The translations under genes and the position numbers were made by a program. A stretch of 64,000 nt of DNA from Brugia malayi. Its lineage: Eukaryota > Nematoda > Chromadorea > Rhabditida > Onchocercidae. This document shows positions 60,692 through 64,000 of this stretch, in pieces. Below the pieces are notes generated by a model. The model made no database searches. It worked only from the letters and a program-made list of their open reading frames with translations, and was not told the origin of the DNA. How positions within the stretch are numbered: the first letter of the stretch is position 1; the number at the start of each line of letters is the position of its first letter. The DNA is taken from the NCBI RefSeq assembly GCF_000002995.4, contig NW_025062475.1:3378528-3442527 (forward strand). The letters are read 5' to 3'.

Positions 60692-61248
60692 ATGAGAAAC
60701 CCACGATTTGCACTTTTTACATTATTTTTTTGCATTTTCGGCACAAGCATATTATTAGTAGCGTCGCAGCGATCCGCTCCGGTAATTTTTGAGAAGTTAT
60801 ACAAATATGATATGACACTGAAAGAAATTAAAAAATCAAAAGTGCGGATTCTCAAGGAATTTTTTGAGGATGATAACGACAAAATTGAGGATTATCACTC
60901 ATACGGTGAGCCTGACGATATTGATGACGACGATTTTGATGATGATGACTTTGACATGTTCAGTTCTTTTTTCACTGATATTATCTTTAACCGTAACCAT
61001 ACCACCCTTACCCTTACCTTTCTAAGCACATCGCAAGATACCGCTTCTTCGTTTGCCATAAATATCCTCACACAATTAATGCGAGATGGTCACATAACTG
61101 ATGCAGTGCTACCTTGGAAGTAAGTTTACCTTCGATCTTCTCATAAATATATTGCTAGTGTTGTTTTCTTTGCATCACTTATCAGTTCTTCTGTTTCAGC
61201 ACTGGCAGACCACTTCTACTCAGAATTAATCAGACAACTACAGGATAA
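60692..61248 (+). CDS. Small secreted Asp-rich protein, about 158 aa
   Basis: I do not recognise a family. Model: join(60692-61119, 61200-61248), with GTAAGT donor and TGTTTCAG acceptor in phase 2. Residues 1-28 form a clear signal peptide (basic MRNPR, hydrophobic core, cleavage near VASQ). A run of about 25 mostly Asp/acidic residues follows (DDIDDDDFDDDDFDMF), then a Thr/Ser-rich stretch containing one NHT glycosylation sequon, and a C-terminal part ending RINQTTTG with another sequon (NQT). The exon 1 frame would stop directly after the donor if unspliced, adding one Lys. It may be a secreted calcium- or metal-binding protein; that is inference from composition only. Confidence 0.65.
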
Positions 61249-61930
61249 AATGCTGATAGAATTACCTGCATTTAAGTCTTATAATTTTATCATTTTATGA
61301 GTGGCAACCGACTCCATAGAATTTGGTAATGTTTATTGCTGAATAAAACTGAAATTAGTACTTGCTTACTCTAGACATTAAATCATTTTTGTCACAGAGC
61401 AATCAGTTTCAGTTTTGTATTACTCGCAAAACTGCAAATTCTGCCATCTTTTCTTTACAATCAAAAGGCGTAATGCTAAAAACTGCAAAGTCTAATGATT
61501 CGTTAGACTATGTTGTCCACGTGAAAAACATCACAAAATGCCCCATGTGGATCTTACAAAATTATGTTGCAGCCAGATTTTTTTCTTTATGAAAGTCTGA
61601 AAAAACACCTGTTTCAGCTTACTTCCTTATTAACGTGTGCTATTTTTTCTGATCTAAATAGCACCATTGGAATTCTGAACAAAGATTTCAGGAATTTAAT
61701 TATTATTAATCATCTGAATTAATAAAAATCTAGTTATAAATTTCAACAAACTAGTGAAATAGAGAACTGTTTTAAACAAATATATAAATTTTCCACATAA
61801 TCAATTAATGTAACCAATGCATTCAAAATTATGAATGATAGCTTAAAAAGAGGCAATAAAATAGTAATCATACCTGAATAATTTGTAATGCATTTATAGT
61901 TCAAATTACTAGAAATGAGTACAAAAATTT
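61249..61930. other. Intergenic between convergent genes
   Basis: Holds the 3' UTRs of the secreted-protein gene and the ALKBH8 gene. An open frame on the + strand at 61362-61592 (76 codons) has no supporting features and is not called. Confidence 0.45.
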
Positions 61931-64000
61931 CTACGCTTTCATTATGTAAGCAATCCAATTCCCTTCTTCATAAAAATATTTCTCAACAGTACAACCACCA
62001 GCATCACTGATCAAATCTCCGAGTTCAAAATCACGGAATAAATGATAGTACCTAAATTAAAACAATAATACAATGCTAAAAGTAATTCAGTCTATTTCTT
62101 AACAATTCTATCATATCACCTTTAATACTATTGCTTTGACAGTAATTGAACAATGACTAAAATGTAATATTCTAAAAAGCATTTAACAAAATCAATACAT
62201 TCAGATGGTCCAAATACGAATTTTTTTATTTAATGAGAGATTCATTAATTCCATTATTTCCATGCAATGATTCAATTTCATTCTCAGTTTCATCAAGAAA
62301 AATAAAAAACTGTGGAGGAAATGTCGTCAAGTACCTCAGAAATCGACTTCCATCAGCATTTTGAAATGGAACAAGCATATCTGGTTGAGTGAATTCTCTT
62401 CCCTCATGCACCCTCAGTCTTCCATGACTGTCGCGACGATTCATCTGAAAATGTTAACTTTTTTCATATGTATTCAAACAAAACTTCAAAATTTTTAATT
62501 TGCAGTTTCTATGAGACATTTTGGGAAAAGTGAAAAAAGATTAATGGTTTAAAAAAAGTTTGAAACTTGTCGTGCAAATTAAAACAGTTCAGATTATCCC
62601 GTCGAAATTGCGACAATGTATGAGAAAAACAGTATAGTCTAAAACCTGCACATCACGCTTTTTTTGACGCATTTTCAAATATTCAGACGGCGCATCACAT
62701 AACTTCTGCTCATATGCCCAAACGGTAATGCACGCTTGTCCACCTGGTTGCAACACACGAATAATTTCTTGAATTGCATGAATCCTTAAATGAAAAGTAC
62801 GTAAATTATAAAGCTATTGTAAACATCGTAAGCGTTTCACTACTATAACAACATACAAGTACACAAGTAGTGCAGTAATTTTGCATGCTGAAAAAATTCC
62901 CGTACGCAGGACTGCAATCTTTTATATAAAATTAAAAAAAAAAAAAATTACATAAACTAGTACCTTCTCTTTTTTGTAGTTAAATGATGGATGACAGCAA
63001 TGCATAAGACTGCACCTGCACTAGAATTTTTGAAAGGTAACGATAAAATATTTGCGCGCAATACATTACACTGTTTTTGGTTAGCAATAAGGCATAAATT
63101 GTAGCATAAGTCACAACCAATCTAAAATACAATCAAATCCGCATTTCAAATTTCTAAGAAATGAAACAAGTCAATGTCGATTTAAGATCGTGTTAACATT
63201 AGGAATTTGGATTATTCCTAATCATTCTCTAAACGAGCAATGATCTACAATACATAATTCAAAACAGTTTTTTCATATTAAAAGTTTAAAAGTTAATTTC
63301 TAAATATAAAGGAAATATACTTTGATAAGTGCATCATCAAGTTTGAGATATTTTCCATTACCGCAACCAATATCATAAACTATTGTTCCAGGTTCAAATT
63401 TTGACAGAAATTTAGCAACACCATTCCATTGTGCGTGTCGAGTCACGTCAAAATGCTCTGCTATAGATTCATAAACCTAAAAAGATAAATGCAAAAGCAA
63501 ATTCGAAAATTGTTAAATAACTAGTTTATGTCAGATAGAACAAAGAACAATAATCGATGTTTCTTACTGCGGAAACATATTGATTCTCAATAGCTGCACC
63601 AAATTCATCACTATCCGGAACTTTCATTGCACCATTTCGATCCCAGTCACAATATTCAATGAATGCACACTGGCATTTTTCTCGTATCACATTTCGAAAT
63701 GTAAAAGAAACTCTCAACTGTCTCGCCATCAATTTATTTGTCACCGGATTTATGTCATACTTTCGCTTTGCTATACTATAAAATTTTTCACTACAAAAAG
63801 TTCGCAAAATATTTACATGATGAAAAAAAAAAGTTTATAAAAAACTTCTTACATGCATTCATTTATCAATAAAAAAATATTAGTAGGAAAAACAGCAAAA
63901 AAAGTAAAATACCCATGCTTCCATCGATATCGTGACTCTCCTCGCATCACTGTCAAACTAAAACGTGGCAAAAGAACATCATAAATTGTTGAAGTGTTTG
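61931..64000 (-). CDS. alkb-8: ALKBH8-type tRNA wobble-uridine methyltransferase/AlkB protein, 3' part
   Basis: Ortholog of ALKBH8, which joins an AlkB dioxygenase domain to a Trm9-like methyltransferase that completes mcm5U modification at the wobble position of certain tRNAs. Seen on the minus strand: 64000-63913 (cut by the window edge), 63775-63568, 63476-63321, 63121-62964, 62784-62646, 62444-62335, 62051-61931, all in phase. The AlkB end is MRGESRYRWKHG and RQLRVSFTFRNV. The methyltransferase follows: VYESIAEHFDVTRHAQW, the SAM-binding IVYDIGCGNGKYL, AGAVLCIAVIHH, and IIRVLQPGGQACITVWAYEQ. The end reads QPDMLVPFQ, FLRYYHLFRDFELGDL, then GNWIAYIMKA and stop, a normal family C-terminus. 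The acceptor of the 63775 exon is TTTTATAG; TTTTTGTAG just upstream is an alternative. The N-terminal RRM and most of the AlkB domain lie outside the window. Confidence 0.95.

Noticed and set aside
61362..61592. 76-codon + strand open frame
   Set aside because: No signal peptide, domain or splice context; lies in the tail-to-tail spacer between two genes.
1..64000. tRNA or rRNA genes
   Set aside because: None recognised by eye on either strand; a tRNAscan-SE run would be decisive.

Overview
This is an AT-rich stretch of eukaryotic nuclear DNA with short GT-AG introns. The gene set is that of a filarial nematode, most likely Brugia (B. malayi or a close sibling). The best pointer is a 15-exon gene at 48894-53773 whose spliced product matches, as I remember it, the microfilarial endochitinase (MF1 antigen) of Brugia. 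A cuticle collagen and nematode-style splice acceptors (TTTTCAG) agree. All exon models were read by eye from frame, splice-site phase and family knowledge; no search was run.

Layout, left half. A cuticle collagen (+, 391-1940) is followed by a Ser/Arg-rich protein with an RRM-like C-terminus (+, 3715-7838). Next come the spliceosomal factor RED/IK (-, 10857-14165), an unrecognised gene with a possible secretion signal (-, 15539-17444, 5' end not found) and a divergent T-box factor (+, 20674-23512). The ESCRT-II subunit VPS22/SNF8 (-, 25699-27449) and the mitochondrial ETF:ubiquinone oxidoreductase (+, 28237-32753) lie head to head. Their shared spacer holds three copies of a 12-bp motif.

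Layout, right half. The 32.8-58 kb region is gene-poor and full of repeats. It holds a decayed BEL/Pao retrotransposon and a zinc-finger locus at 40271-43594. There, one signal-peptide exon is followed by five splice-compatible zinc-finger terminal exons, two of them in a perfect 649-bp tandem duplication. The chitinase follows, with a decayed partial copy upstream. Its Ser/Thr/Glu-rich tail is built from one repeat per exon inside ~330-bp tandem DNA repeats. Two pairs of long direct repeats bracket the zinc-finger locus and the chitinase, and both carry zinc-finger remnants. The end of the window holds a Lys-rich nuclear-looking protein (+, 58369-59890), a small secreted Asp-rich protein (+, 60692-61248) and the 3' part of the tRNA wobble-uridine methyltransferase/AlkB protein ALKBH8 (-, 61931-64000, running off the edge).

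The housekeeping genes (splicing, endosomal sorting, fatty-acid/amino-acid electron transfer, tRNA modification) look like unrelated neighbours. The novelty is in the 38.9-56.5 kb block. It looks like a fast birth-and-death region where secreted zinc-finger cassettes and chitinase repeats are multiplied by DNA-level duplication.
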